27,011 nucleotides of DNA. It comes from JBCCGE01 sp039029455 (GTDB taxonomy: Bacteria > Pseudomonadota > Gammaproteobacteria > Arenicellales > Poriferihabitantaceae). Where the stretch lies: assembly GCA_039029455.1 (NCBI GenBank), contig JBCCGE010000041.1:1-27011 (forward strand), read 5' to 3'. Below are positions 1 to 8,375 of this stretch, piece by piece. Both the position numbers and the translations under genes were made by a program. Each line of letters starts with the position of its first letter. Within the stretch, counting starts at the first letter, position 1. The notes beneath the pieces are model-generated. The model did no database searches, was not told the DNA's origin, and saw only the letters and a list, made by a program, of their open reading frames with translations.

Positions 1-2
1 AT

Positions 3-1859
3 TCCTTCGTACAGGAAGAAGAGCGATACAAACCGATCGCTGATCTTGTGCATCAACTGGAAGGGCAGGATTTAGTGTCGGCAGAACATCGGTCGTCGAT
101 TGAGAAAACACTGTCTCCGGTCGCACTTGAAAATCTTGATCTCGACAACCTTGACAAAGACGTATTGATGGAGCGCTTACTGGATGAACACGGGACCGGA
201 CGGGTGTTGTTCAGAAACACGCGGACTGCGGTCAAGGGTTTCCCTGAACGCGAGGTGCACGCCTACCCAATGGCAATGCCTGATGCCTATCGGGACGTTC
301 TAGCCATGCTTCAGGGGCAGGCGTTGTCGGAGATGCAGCTGCTGCTGTCGCCCGAGCTACTCTACCAGGTGGTATCGGAAAATAGCGGCCGAGACTGGGT
401 CAAACTCGATCCACGAGTCGCGAAACTTGTGGAAATGACCAAAGCCATTCGACCCCAAAAGATGCTTGTCATAACAGCGTCTGCGGATACTGCTCTGGAC
501 CTCACGGAGCATCTTCGGGTGACGGAGGGAATACAGGCGGCCGTGTTTCACGAAGGCATGAGTCTTATCGAGAGGGACCGGGCAGCAGCCTGGTTCGCGG
601 ATCAGATCTCGGGAGCGCCATTGCTGATTTGCTCGGAAATCGGCAGCGAGGGCAGAAACTTCCAGTTCGCCCATCATTTGTTTTTGTTTGACCTGCCGTT
701 AAATCCGGACTTGCTGGAACAGCGAATTGGCCGCCTGGATCGAATTGGTCAACGCAATACCGTTCAAATACATGTTCCTTATCTCGAGAACAGCGCCCAG
801 TCGATCATGTTTCGCTGGTACGAAGACGGATTAAACGCGTTCGCTCAGACGTGTCCTACAGGCCATCAGGTCTTCAATCAGGAGCACGAGCGTTTGGAGC
901 GGGTGCTGCACGATGTGGTGGAAAGCCCGGGAAAGGTTGCAGAAGCAGTTGATTCACTCGTTGAGGATACGCATCGACTCAATCGTCATCTCATCGATGC
1001 AATGTCCACTGGCAGAGACCGGCTGCTTGAGTTCAATTCCTGCCGACCTGAGAAAGCCGAAACACTCAGGAAGCGCGCACTTGAGATGGACAATGCCTCC
1101 ACCCTGCAACCCTATCTGGAGGGCGTATTTGACTGCATCGGGGTCGACTATGAAGTGCACAGTGAGGACTGTTTTGCGGTCTCTGCGAGTCCCAATATGA
1201 TGGCCGTGCTACCCCAGTTGCCGGAAGACGGAATGACGATTACATACGACAGGGAGACTGCACTGACCTTTGAGGATGTCGACTACCTGACGTGGGACCA
1301 TCCACTCGTGGTTGCCTGTATGGACTGGATTCTGTCTGGCGAACAGGGTAATACGGCTGTTCTTGCACTTCCGGTAGCAGGTGCCCAGCGCGGGCATTTA
1401 CTGCTGGAATCGATATTCATACTTGAAACAGCGTCGACCGCAGTCTCCAACAGCGCGCGGTATTTGCCGCCCACAACCCTTCGAGTGTTCATCGATCAAA
1501 CCGGCAAAAGGTATGAACATCTCGATAGTATCCAAACGCGCGATCAGAAAATCGACAGAGTACGACCGGACGTCGCAAAAAAGGTAATCGCGGCCAAGAC
1601 CGGTTTGATTAACAAAATGATCCGCGCCAGCAGGAAACTGGCTGAAGGGCAGGTAGTTTCGATCAAAAACAATGCCTTTGTTGATGTCCGTGCCAGCCTC
1701 GAGGCTGAAATATCGCGTCTGGACTACCTGCTAAAAATAAATCCCAATGTTCGACAGGAGGAGATTGACTTCTTCAATGCCTCGCTTGATGGTTTGAATG
1801 AGCAGATTGACAATGCATCCCTTCGGCTTGATGCACTGCGTGTCATTGTCGCGACCTGA
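3..1859 (+). CDS. rapA: RNA polymerase-associated SWI2/SNF2 ATPase RapA (5'-truncated by window edge)
   Basis: RapA binds RNA polymerase and uses ATP to help recycle polymerase after transcription. The reading frame is open from the left edge; the GTG at 48 is an internal codon, not the start. About 618 residues are visible, compared with roughly 968 for the E. coli protein, so the N-terminal domain and the first ATPase lobe lie outside the window. The second helicase lobe is seen here: it starts near DPRVAKLVEM (nt 411) and includes motif VI, QRIGRLDRIGQ (nt 720-752), with the arginine-finger arginines. The RapA-specific stretch HGTGRVLFRNTR is at about nt 189-224. The remaining ~350 residues match the RapA C-terminal region in position and character and end in a charged, heptad-like helix. 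srkA follows after 11 nt, so the two are probably co-transcribed. Recognition rests on motif memory, not an alignment. Confidence 0.93.
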   Translation, partial: SFVQEEERYKPIADLVHQLEGQDLVSAEHRSSIEKTLSPVALENLDLDNLDKDVLMERLLDEHGTGRVLFRNTRTAVKGFPEREVHAYPMAMPDAYRDVLAMLQGQALSEMQLLLSPELLYQVVSENSGRDWVKLDPRVAKLVEMTKAIRPQKMLVITASADTALDLTEHLRVTEGIQAAVFHEGMSLIERDRAAAWFADQISGAPLLICSEIGSEGRNFQFAHHLFLFDLPLNPDLLEQRIGRLDRIGQRNTVQIHVPYLENSAQSIMFRWYEDGLNAFAQTCPTGHQVFNQEHERLERVLHDVVESPGKVAEAVDSLVEDTHRLNRHLIDAMSTGRDRLLEFNSCRPEKAETLRKRALEMDNASTLQPYLEGVFDCIGVDYEVHSEDCFAVSASPNMMAVLPQLPEDGMTITYDRETALTFEDVDYLTWDHPLVVACMDWILSGEQGNTAVLALPVAGAQRGHLLLESIFILETASTAVSNSARYLPPTTLRVFIDQTGKRYEHLDSIQTRDQKIDRVRPDVAKKVIAAKTGLINKMIRASRKLAEGQVVSIKNNAFVDVRASLEAEISRLDYLLKINPNVRQEEIDFFNASLDGLNEQIDNASLRLDALRVIVAT

Positions 1860-1870
1860 TATCGGCCTCC

Positions 1871-2875
1871 ATGTCATCTGGTAGAGATCCTGTCCTCGCG
1901 TTTCAAAATCTGACTCCCGATCAGATTCTGGATTCTGTTGAATCCAATGGCCGCTGGCGTTGCGACGGCAGGTTCCAGGCGCTAAACAGTTTTGAAAATC
2001 GCGTTTATCAACTCTGGCTCGACGATGGTGAACAGGTGGTTGCAAAGTTCTACCGCCCCGAGCGATGGGCCGACGCTGCGATTGTCGAGGAGCACGTTTT
2101 TACACAGTCGTTGTCCGATGAAGAAATACCCGTGATCCCGCCTCTGGCCGACAGTCAGGGCAACACCCTGTTCCACGATCGTGATTATCGATTCTCTTTG
2201 TATCCGTGTCGTGGGGGGCGGCCTCCGCAGCTGGATTCAGAGGATCAAATCGAGCAGCTGGGGCGCTTTGTAGGGCGAATGCACGGTATCGCAAGGGTCG
2301 AAAATTTTTCGTTTCGTCCCCAGGTGAATCTGCAAAGCTATGTGATTGATGCCACCCAGGTTGTGAAGAACAGTGGCTATCTGCCGATCCATCTTGAAGA
2401 GGCCTATGAAACTCTTATTGAAGACTTAACTCGTCGAATTCGAAGTTGCTATGAGCGGGCAGGTGAAGTGTTATCAATTCGATTGCATGCCGATCTGCAT
2501 GCCGGGAATGTGCTGTGGACTGACGACGGGCCACATGTCGTCGACTTTGATGACGCCCGCACCGGACCTGCAATTCAGGATCTCTGGATGTTCCTGTCAG
2601 GTGACCGGGACTATATGCAGCTGATGTGGGATCGGCTCGCCGCCGGCTATCTGCAGTTTTGTGACTTCAACCCAGCTGAGCTTCACCTGGTCGAAGCCTT
2701 GCGTACGATGAGATTGATCTATCATGCAGCGTGGTTGGCTTCCAGATGGGGAGACCCGGCATTCCCATTGGCATTCCCCTGGTTTAACGAAGTCTCGTAC
2801 TGGGAAAAACACATACTTGACCTGCGTGAGCAGGCGGCGCTGATGGATGAACGACCGCTGGACTGGAATTTTTGA
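1871..2875 (+). CDS. srkA: Stress response kinase A (YihE-type Ser/Thr protein kinase)
   Basis: This is a cytoplasmic kinase of the aminoglycoside-phosphotransferase/choline-kinase fold. In E. coli the family counteracts stress-induced cell death. The 334-residue length fits the family (about 328). Visible motifs are the N-terminal lobe FENRVYQLW (41-49) with a candidate ATP-contacting lysine at 59 in VAKFYRPERW, the catalytic loop HADLHAGNVLW with Asp208 and Asn213, and the metal-binding VDFDDARTGPA with Asp225. The conserved QDLWMFLSGDR follows. The start is the ATG 11 nt after the rapA stop. No clear Shine-Dalgarno is visible, which would fit translation coupled to rapA. The gene converges with the thioredoxin-like gene at 2911, leaving 35 nt with no obvious hairpin terminator. 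Confidence 0.93.
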   Translation: MSSGRDPVLAFQNLTPDQILDSVESNGRWRCDGRFQALNSFENRVYQLWLDDGEQVVAKFYRPERWADAAIVEEHVFTQSLSDEEIPVIPPLADSQGNTLFHDRDYRFSLYPCRGGRPPQLDSEDQIEQLGRFVGRMHGIARVENFSFRPQVNLQSYVIDATQVVKNSGYLPIHLEEAYETLIEDLTRRIRSCYERAGEVLSIRLHADLHAGNVLWTDDGPHVVDFDDARTGPAIQDLWMFLSGDRDYMQLMWDRLAAGYLQFCDFNPAELHLVEALRTMRLIYHAAWLASRWGDPAFPLAFPWFNEVSYWEKHILDLREQAALMDERPLDWNF

Positions 2876-2910
2876 AATACGCTCAGGTCTGCAACGGGAC
2901 CGAACGTGAT

Positions 2911-3360
2911 TTACAGAGCGCCAAACTCTCGTCTTAGCTGTGACTCCGGGTAGACGCCCTGGATTGTCTCAACCATTTTTCCGCCACCGTCAAAAACCAG
3001 CAAAGTGACTTTGCCGACACCGTATTTGTGTGCGAGACGTGAACCTTCCTCAGAGCTCAGATGCGCGATTCTGAACTGAACATCTTTAAACTCCGATTTG
3101 ACCGACTCAACGTTGGATTTTAAAGCGCGGCATTTAGGGCAGGTCGGGTCGTGCAGTTGAACAACAGTGGGTTTTCCATTTCCGATCACGCTGAGATCGT
3201 AAAGACGATTATGCCGCAGGCGAAATGCCCCGTAGCTGGCGCCCGCAATGGCGACGCCTCCGACTATGGTAACAGCTCGACTGATAAATTTACGTCGGGC
3301 GTGTTCGGATTTCTGCTTCAGCGCTTGCTCGGTATTTGCTTTTTTACGTTTTCTGCTCAC
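2911..3360 (-). CDS. Membrane-anchored thioredoxin-like protein with CPKC motif
   Basis: This is a 149-residue protein. It has a strongly basic N-terminal tail (about 28 residues), one hydrophobic segment (about 29-46) and a thioredoxin-like domain that probably lies outside the inner membrane. The redox motif CPKC is at 74-77, placed as in thioredoxins after a beta strand (KPTVVQLHDPT). An oddity is that the position normally held by the cis-proline (IPTLLLF in thioredoxin) reads KVTLLVF, so the proline is replaced by valine. In thioredoxins that residue shapes substrate release and also limits metal binding. The start is a GTG preceded by AGGA with a 7-nt spacer, which supports it. The likely role is thiol-disulfide exchange or delivery of reductant in the periplasm, but the partner is unknown. 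It is isolated from the neighbouring minus-strand genes. Confidence 0.82.
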   Translation of the reverse strand: MSRKRKKANTEQALKQKSEHARRKFISRAVTIVGGVAIAGASYGAFRLRHNRLYDLSVIGNGKPTVVQLHDPTCPKCRALKSNVESVKSEFKDVQFRIAHLSSEEGSRLAHKYGVGKVTLLVFDGGGKMVETIQGVYPESQLRREFGAL

Positions 3361-3447
3361 GGGTAATTCCTCTGTGATAAAGAATACTGTTCAAGAACAC
3401 GACAACAGTAGTGACACATAGTTCCTTCAATATTGCATCGAAGCGCG

Positions 3448-5085
3448 TTAGTAGTCGATCTTGACTTCGATTAATGCTGGCAGTGACTCGCGTTCACACC
3501 AGGCCATCGCCCGTTCAAAAGCAGCCTGGAATTCATCGGTTTTCTCAACCGTTTCGCCCACTGCTCCGTAAGCGACCGCCAATGCCGCAAAATCCGGGTT
3601 AAGCAGATCGGTGGCAACAACGTGGCGGGGATAGTGGTGTTCCTGATGACTTCGAATGGTGCCCAGACTATTGTTGTTGATTACAAGAAAGATTACACCG
3701 AGACGGTATTGCACAGCGGTTGCGATTTCCTGACCGTTCATCTGGAAGCAGCCGTCCCCATTGAAAGACAGCACGACTCGATCACGGTGCGCAAGTTTTG
3801 CCGCTATACCGGCGGGCACCCCGTATCCCATAGAACCATTGGTCGGTGCAAGCTGAGAGGGATACCGACGAAACTGCATGCCTCGTTGTGCCCAGACACT
3901 GCAGTTTCCAGCACCGCTTGCCACGATAAAGTCCTGCGGCAGAACGCTACGCAGCCATTCTGTAATCCGGTCCATTCTGACCGATGAAGACAGGTTTCTC
4001 GGCTCCGCAACAAACTCCTCGTATTCGCGTCGAAGCCTGATGCAGTCTGCAGACGTGCTGTGGATTCGTTTGGGCAGATCGAGCGCTTTACGCAGAAACG
4101 CGGCAGGGTGACTTTGGATTCCAATATCCGGTTTGTACACCCGCCCCAGTTCACTGTTGTCGACATGAATATGGACCAGACGTCTGTTCAGACTATCAGG
4201 AAAAAAATCCGGAACCGGAAAAACTGTGTATCCCGATGTTGTAATGTCGCCAATGCGTGGGCCGACGGCAATAAACAGATCAGCCGACTGTGCATACTCG
4301 ACCAGTTTAGGGTTTGGTTTTAATCCCAGCTCTCCAACGAAATTTGGATGATGGTTGTCTATCGTGTCCTGCCGTCGAAAAGACGCGATAACAGGAATAT
4401 TTTGTCGCTCTGAGAACTCGGTCAGAAATTTGCTGGCCTCTCCGGACCAACCGGCACCGCCACTTAGCAGAACCGGGTGCTTGCTATGCTGCAGTAACTC
4501 GGCAAAATGAGTGAATTTTTCTTCATCCGGTTGATGTTCCAGAAAATCCGGCTTCGGCAAATCATCGACGGTTGACTCCTCACGGAGCATATCCTCGGGC
4601 AGCGAAATAGTCACTGGACCGGGTCGATCACTTATCGCGGCTGACCACGCCTCCCTGAGGACTTCCGGAATTTGGTCGGCCCGCTCGATACTAAACGTCT
4701 TCTTCGCGACGCCACCGAATACTTCATTATAGTCCAGTTCCTGAAACGCCTCGCGGCCCAAATCCTGCCTCGATACCTGACCGATAAACAGCAGCAAAGG
4801 TGTCGAGTCCTGGAATGCGGTGTGGATGCCGATCATCGCGTTAGATGCCCCGGGCCCTCGGGTTACAAACGCGACCCCCGGATTGCCGGTTGCTTTGGCA
4901 TAGGCCTCAGCCATATAGGTGACCCCGCCTTCCTGTCTGCAGGTGACCAGATTGATAGAATCTGAATGCATGTAGAACCCGTCGAGAGCGGCTAAAAAGC
5001 TTTCTCCGGGCACATTAAATACCGTAGTCACTCCGTAATTCTTAAGTCCGTCGACCAGAATATGGCCACCAATTCTAGGTTTCAT
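3448..5085 (-). CDS. Thiamine diphosphate-dependent enzyme, acetolactate synthase-like
   Basis: This 545-residue protein has the three-domain layout of the pyruvate oxidase/acetolactate synthase superfamily. An N-terminal pyrimidine-binding domain carries the conserved glutamate in FNVPGESF (Glu28). A central nucleotide-binding-like domain is at about 190-330. A C-terminal pyrophosphate-binding domain has the GDG motif near residue 440 (GDGCFQMNGQE), followed by INNNSLGT. The enzymes of this family make or break carbon-carbon bonds next to a carbonyl group. No regulatory small subunit (ilvN/ilvH-like) or branched-chain gene is adjacent, so it is probably not the housekeeping acetolactate synthase. 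Related activities such as decarboxylases or sulfoacetaldehyde acetyltransferase cannot be separated by eye. The ATG at 5085 starts immediately at the conserved MKPRIGGHILVDGL segment. No strong ribosome binding site is visible. Confidence 0.85.
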   Translation of the reverse strand: MKPRIGGHILVDGLKNYGVTTVFNVPGESFLAALDGFYMHSDSINLVTCRQEGGVTYMAEAYAKATGNPGVAFVTRGPGASNAMIGIHTAFQDSTPLLLFIGQVSRQDLGREAFQELDYNEVFGGVAKKTFSIERADQIPEVLREAWSAAISDRPGPVTISLPEDMLREESTVDDLPKPDFLEHQPDEEKFTHFAELLQHSKHPVLLSGGAGWSGEASKFLTEFSERQNIPVIASFRRQDTIDNHHPNFVGELGLKPNPKLVEYAQSADLFIAVGPRIGDITTSGYTVFPVPDFFPDSLNRRLVHIHVDNSELGRVYKPDIGIQSHPAAFLRKALDLPKRIHSTSADCIRLRREYEEFVAEPRNLSSSVRMDRITEWLRSVLPQDFIVASGAGNCSVWAQRGMQFRRYPSQLAPTNGSMGYGVPAGIAAKLAHRDRVVLSFNGDGCFQMNGQEIATAVQYRLGVIFLVINNNSLGTIRSHQEHHYPRHVVATDLLNPDFAALAVAYGAVGETVEKTDEFQAAFERAMAWCERESLPALIEVKIDY

Positions 5086-5196
5086 TGCGATTCAGTTACG
5101 ACTATAGCGATCAGCCAGGGAATGCCCTAAGTTAGTAGCCCGATCGTAATTTCGCAATCTATTTTTTGGTGTAAATGACTTTTTCTGTGTCAGGAA

Positions 5197-6147
5197 TCAG
5201 CGGGAATTTTCCCGCATGCGATCGATTGCGATCTTGCTGCTGGTATTCAGCCGCTTGATGGATAACCCGAGGCGCTCGATTTCGTTTCGGGTTGTTTGTT
5301 TCACTTTACCCAGATCAATGTCGTATGTGTCTCCCATAGACGCGGCCTCTGCGTCCTGAGTCAGCCGTTTCAACGGAGCCAGAACAACAAATTGCAGGAA
5401 ACCGACGGCCAGCAGGAATGCGGCAATTACGAGCAGAACTTCGCGAATCCCAATGAAAGGCAAAACAGCGCTACGAAACGCCACCATCGGCAGCGTTACG
5501 CTGATCACGCCGGCGAGATCACCCTCGCTGAAGCCATAGCCCCGTTGATCACCATAGCGATTGATGACATCTCTGGGCGCGGTCGACGGATCCCCGTGAC
5601 AGGCAATACAAGAGGCTTTGTGAACAACAGCACGCGCAAATCGGTACTCCCCGGCCACGGTATTGAACGTTTCGTAATATCCCTCGCCACTTTGGCGAAT
5701 AGCGTTGATCGCCTCAGTTTCAAACGCGTCCGGCTGATTTGCCGGATTCATAAAATTGTCCGAAGTCAGTCTGAATTTTGCAGGAGAATCTGAGGCTGCA
5801 ACTACTTCTGAAAATTCTCGTTGCGCCAACGCCGGGTTTTTTGAATAGAAGTTGTAGCTGCTGTCAGCGACAGATTTCTGATTGTCAAAGCCTTCCAGCG
5901 CGTGTTCCAGATCGACGACTTCTTTACTTCCGAGAAAACTGTCTGCGGAATTATCACTAACCCAGACTCGTCCGTATCGCGCCACCCAGCTGCCGAATGA
6001 CGAAACATTGTCCGCAACGGTATTGGCCTGATTTCGAAGTTCGAGTCTATAGACGTTGTTGAGCAGGAAATAACCTGCCAGAGACAAAAGCGCTAAAACG
6101 AGAAGAATGACAAGACAGAAGCGTGCCGTAATTGAGGTGCTGTGCAT
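5197..6147 (-). CDS. Membrane haem-binding sensor-like protein (Tll0287-like/DUF3365 domain plus HAMP)
   Basis: This is a 316-residue inner-membrane protein with one helix at about 10-30, a periplasmic domain of about 190 residues and a second helix at about 230-255. A HAMP-like cytoplasmic tail follows (PLKRLTQDAEAASMGD onward, with a helical stretch to the end). The periplasmic domain carries one c-type haem motif, CIACH, at 180-184. The surrounding sequence (EGYYETFNTVAGEYRFARAV before it, GDPSTAPRD after it) resembles Tll0287-like haem domains, which are proposed to sense redox state or small ligands. The protein ends soon after HAMP: no kinase, cyclase or methyl-accepting domain is attached, so any signal must pass to a separate partner. 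It lies 24 nt downstream of the small gene at 6172-6444 and is probably co-transcribed with it. Confidence 0.82.
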   Translation of the reverse strand: MHSTSITARFCLVILLVLALLSLAGYFLLNNVYRLELRNQANTVADNVSSFGSWVARYGRVWVSDNSADSFLGSKEVVDLEHALEGFDNQKSVADSSYNFYSKNPALAQREFSEVVAASDSPAKFRLTSDNFMNPANQPDAFETEAINAIRQSGEGYYETFNTVAGEYRFARAVVHKASCIACHGDPSTAPRDVINRYGDQRGYGFSEGDLAGVISVTLPMVAFRSAVLPFIGIREVLLVIAAFLLAVGFLQFVVLAPLKRLTQDAEAASMGDTYDIDLGKVKQTTRNEIERLGLSIKRLNTSSKIAIDRMRENSR

Positions 6148-6171
6148 TGGGGGCTTTTTAGGGGCATATTT

Positions 6172-6444
6172 TTACCTTTTGCGCCTCACCATGTGTCGAC
6201 CTGCGTCCGCTTTGAACGCACTTCGCACATCCGCTTCAGGGATATAGGATGACAAAATGTCTACGTATTTCTTGAGCGTTGCCAGTCTGGGCTGGAAGTT
6301 TGAATGCCAGTCCGATCGGGCAATAGGCAGAATATCTGAGGCCACAGCGCCGCTGTAACGTCGAAAAAGGAACTCAATTTCGAGAGTCAGATTTCTGATT
6401 TGAGAATCACCGCGGGCAGCGGTAGTGTAGTGAACCTCGCTCAA
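6172..6444 (-). CDS. Small hypothetical protein, 90 residues
   Basis: The family is not recognised. The protein is soluble-looking, basic at the C-terminus (ending GRHMVRRKR) and probably mostly helical. It has no signal peptide and no cysteines. The start is a TTG preceded by a good GGAG Shine-Dalgarno with a 7-nt spacer, which supports translation despite the rare start codon. It is followed after 24 nt by the haem-sensor gene, and lies 131 nt downstream of the 65-residue ORF, so the three may form one minus-strand unit. A cytoplasmic partner for the sensor, which lacks its own output domain, is one possible role; this is inference only. Confidence 0.6.
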   Translation of the reverse strand: MSEVHYTTAARGDSQIRNLTLEIEFLFRRYSGAVASDILPIARSDWHSNFQPRLATLKKYVDILSSYIPEADVRSAFKADAGRHMVRRKR

Positions 6445-6575
6445 GGCTCAACTCCGATTTTTATTTAGGCGGCGGAGGCTATCACATCAATTTGAGAATC
6501 CACCACAGTTCGGGGTGAATTCGTTTTAACTATCGGACAAGCGGTACAAAAGCTGGCCTGAGTGGGTCGGGTCGA

Positions 6576-6773
6576 TCAGGAGTTATAGGCAAGAATGACG
6601 ATGCCGAGATCTTTTTCCATTTTTTGAATTTTGTACAACTCATCGCCCGTGAGCTGAGCAAACTCGGATTCCGGCTGTACCGCAACGACAACTTTTCCAA
6701 TGGACTCTTCAAGTGACTGAATTTTTGCCAGCTGTTCGATATCCAGCGGCGCGGGTGTGTAGTGACTATTCAT
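6576..6773 (-). CDS. Small hypothetical protein, 65 residues
   Basis: The family is not recognised. The protein is acidic, with two similar helical stretches (IEQLAKIQSLEESIGKVVVA and ELYKIQKMEKDLGIVILAY). Each runs from a helix into a short hydrophobic strand, suggesting an internal duplication or a small alpha/beta unit. There is no signal peptide and there are no cysteines. The ATG start has a well-placed AGGTGAG ribosome binding site 8 nt upstream. The gene is divergent from sufS across 280 nt, and it is first in a possible minus-strand series with the 90-residue protein and the haem sensor. A different-frame ORF over the same bases (6530-6712) looks less protein-like and was not called. 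Confidence 0.6.
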   Translation of the reverse strand: MNSHYTPAPLDIEQLAKIQSLEESIGKVVVAVQPESEFAQLTGDELYKIQKMEKDLGIVILAYNS

Positions 6774-7053
6774 GCTTTGGTCTCACCTTTTTGGCATTCC
6801 AAGCTTAGCATTGCCGGGTCTAGGTATTGTGAAACTTCGGTAATTACCCCAAAGAGATTGTGGATTATCATTTTAATTCAATGATTTGTGTCATTTTTTA
6901 ACCCCAGAGACTATACTCGAACCACGTGATTGCGACTCGGTGTGTTTGTCCCGGTAAGACACCGCCTTGTCGAATTCAGCACAGAATCGGATATCCCGGG
7001 TTGAATTTAGCTGTATGGAGATCAGATTAGACTGGTGAGGTAAATGCGATTGA
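6774..7053. promoter_or_regulatory. Divergent intergenic region upstream of sufS
   Basis: This 280-nt AT-rich stretch separates the 65-residue gene from sufS. It holds a near-consensus -10-like TATACT at 6912-6917 on the plus strand, but no good -35 at the usual distance, which would suit an activated promoter. It also holds an inverted repeat ATCATT-N7-AATGAT at 6867-6885. The stretch just upstream of sufS has GTGAGG at 7035-7040, 13 nt before the called ATG at 7054; an ATG at 7044 opens only a 14-codon ORF that stops at once. A Fur or IscR site would be expected from suf biology, but no convincing match was found by eye. Confidence 0.35.
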
Positions 7054-8370
7054 ATGCCTCAAGTCACAAGCGTGCAACCAGCTATTGATAACCCGCCAAC
7101 AGATTCGTACCTCGTTAATTTTGGCCCCGAAATGATGAATGTGAAGACGATTGATTTCGATATCGAGAAGATCAGAGAAGACTTTCCGATACTCAGGCAA
7201 ACTGTAAACGGCAATCCGTTGGTCTATCTGGACAATGGCGCCTCGTCACAAAAGCCTGCCAGTGTGATTCGTGCAATTGAGACGTATTACTCCAGCCAGA
7301 ATGCGAACATTCATCGAGGCGTGCACCATCTGAGTCAGATTGCAACTCAGGCGTATGAAGACGCCCGCGTTGCAATTCAGACGTTCATCAATGCGCGGCA
7401 CGAACACGAAGTACTGTTCACCAAGGGGACGACGGACAGCATAAATCTTGTGGCACAGTCGTTCGGCCGCAAATTTCTTCGTGAGGGTGATGAAATCGTC
7501 ATCACAACTATGGAACACCACTCCAATATCGTGCCATGGCAGATGGTCTGCGAGTCCACTGGCGCGAAGCTCAGAGTTGCTCCTATCAATCAGGCCGGAG
7601 ACCTTATTCTGGACGAATTCGTTCATCTGCTGAATGAAAAAACCCGGCTTGTTGCCGTCGCGCATGTCTCCAATGCGCTCGGTACGATCAACCCTGTGGA
7701 AGACATCATCAAGCACGCTCACGCAGTAGGGGCGAAAGTGCTGCTGGATGGGGCGCAGGCCGTTCCACACATGAAAGTTGATGTGCAGAGTCTGGATGTG
7801 GATTTTTATACGTTTTCCGGGCACAAGGTGTTTGGGCCAACCGGCGTTGGAATTCTGTATGGTCGCGAAGATTTGCTGAATGCGATGCCGCCTTACCAGG
7901 GCGGCGGCGATATGATTGAGCGCGTGACGTTCGAAAAAACGACCTACAACACGCTGCCACACAAATTTGAGGCCGGAACACCAAACATCGTCGGCGGTAT
8001 CGGATTGCATGCCGCGATTCGGTATTTCGAGTCACTCGACCTCAAATCGATAGCTGTGCACGAGAACGACCTGCTGAATTACGCCACAGACCAATTAACG
8101 GCGATTGACGGCCTTAAAATCGTGGGCACAGCAAAGAATAAAGCCAGCGTCATATCATTCCTTATTGGAGACACCCATCCATTCGATGTTGGCACGCTCC
8201 TCGATCAGCAGGGAATTGCCGTCCGCACCGGTCATCACTGCACTCAACCTCTGATGGATTTTTACGGCATTCCTGGCACCGTCCGGGCTTCTTTTGCGCT
8301 CTACAACAATCGAGAGGACGTCGACAAACTGGCTGCTGCTGCGCAACGTGCGGCCAATATGCTGCAGTAG
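7054..8370 (+). CDS. sufS: Cysteine desulfurase SufS
   Basis: This is a PLP-dependent enzyme that takes sulfur from L-cysteine as an enzyme persulfide and gives alanine; the sulfur feeds iron-sulfur cluster assembly. The PLP lysine is Lys258 in TFSGHKVFGPTG. The persulfide cysteine is Cys396 in VRTGHHCTQPLM, the short-loop arrangement of group II (SufS-type) desulfurases. The 138-residue spacing between them equals that of E. coli SufS (226 and 364). The N-terminus as called is about 30 residues longer than in E. coli. The ATG at 7132 (MMNVKTIDFDIEK) would give the usual length, so the start is uncertain. sufE follows 5 nt later. The SufBCD scaffold genes are not in the window. Confidence 0.95.
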   Translation: MPQVTSVQPAIDNPPTDSYLVNFGPEMMNVKTIDFDIEKIREDFPILRQTVNGNPLVYLDNGASSQKPASVIRAIETYYSSQNANIHRGVHHLSQIATQAYEDARVAIQTFINARHEHEVLFTKGTTDSINLVAQSFGRKFLREGDEIVITTMEHHSNIVPWQMVCESTGAKLRVAPINQAGDLILDEFVHLLNEKTRLVAVAHVSNALGTINPVEDIIKHAHAVGAKVLLDGAQAVPHMKVDVQSLDVDFYTFSGHKVFGPTGVGILYGREDLLNAMPPYQGGGDMIERVTFEKTTYNTLPHKFEAGTPNIVGGIGLHAAIRYFESLDLKSIAVHENDLLNYATDQLTAIDGLKIVGTAKNKASVISFLIGDTHPFDVGTLLDQQGIAVRTGHHCTQPLMDFYGIPGTVRASFALYNNREDVDKLAAAAQRAANMLQ

Positions 8371-8375
8371 AGCCC

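Noticed and set aside
6860..6900. Fur box upstream of sufS
   Set aside because: Only one exact GATAAT hexamer plus a poor second one was found. The match is too weak to call.
6886..6917. Full sigma-70 promoter TTGTGT...TATACT for sufS
   Set aside because: The spacing is 20 nt, too long for a normal promoter. Only the -10-like element was kept as a weak candidate.
7246..8010. 254-codon minus-strand ORF opposite sufS
   Set aside because: It is a shadow of the conserved SufS frame with no protein features of its own.
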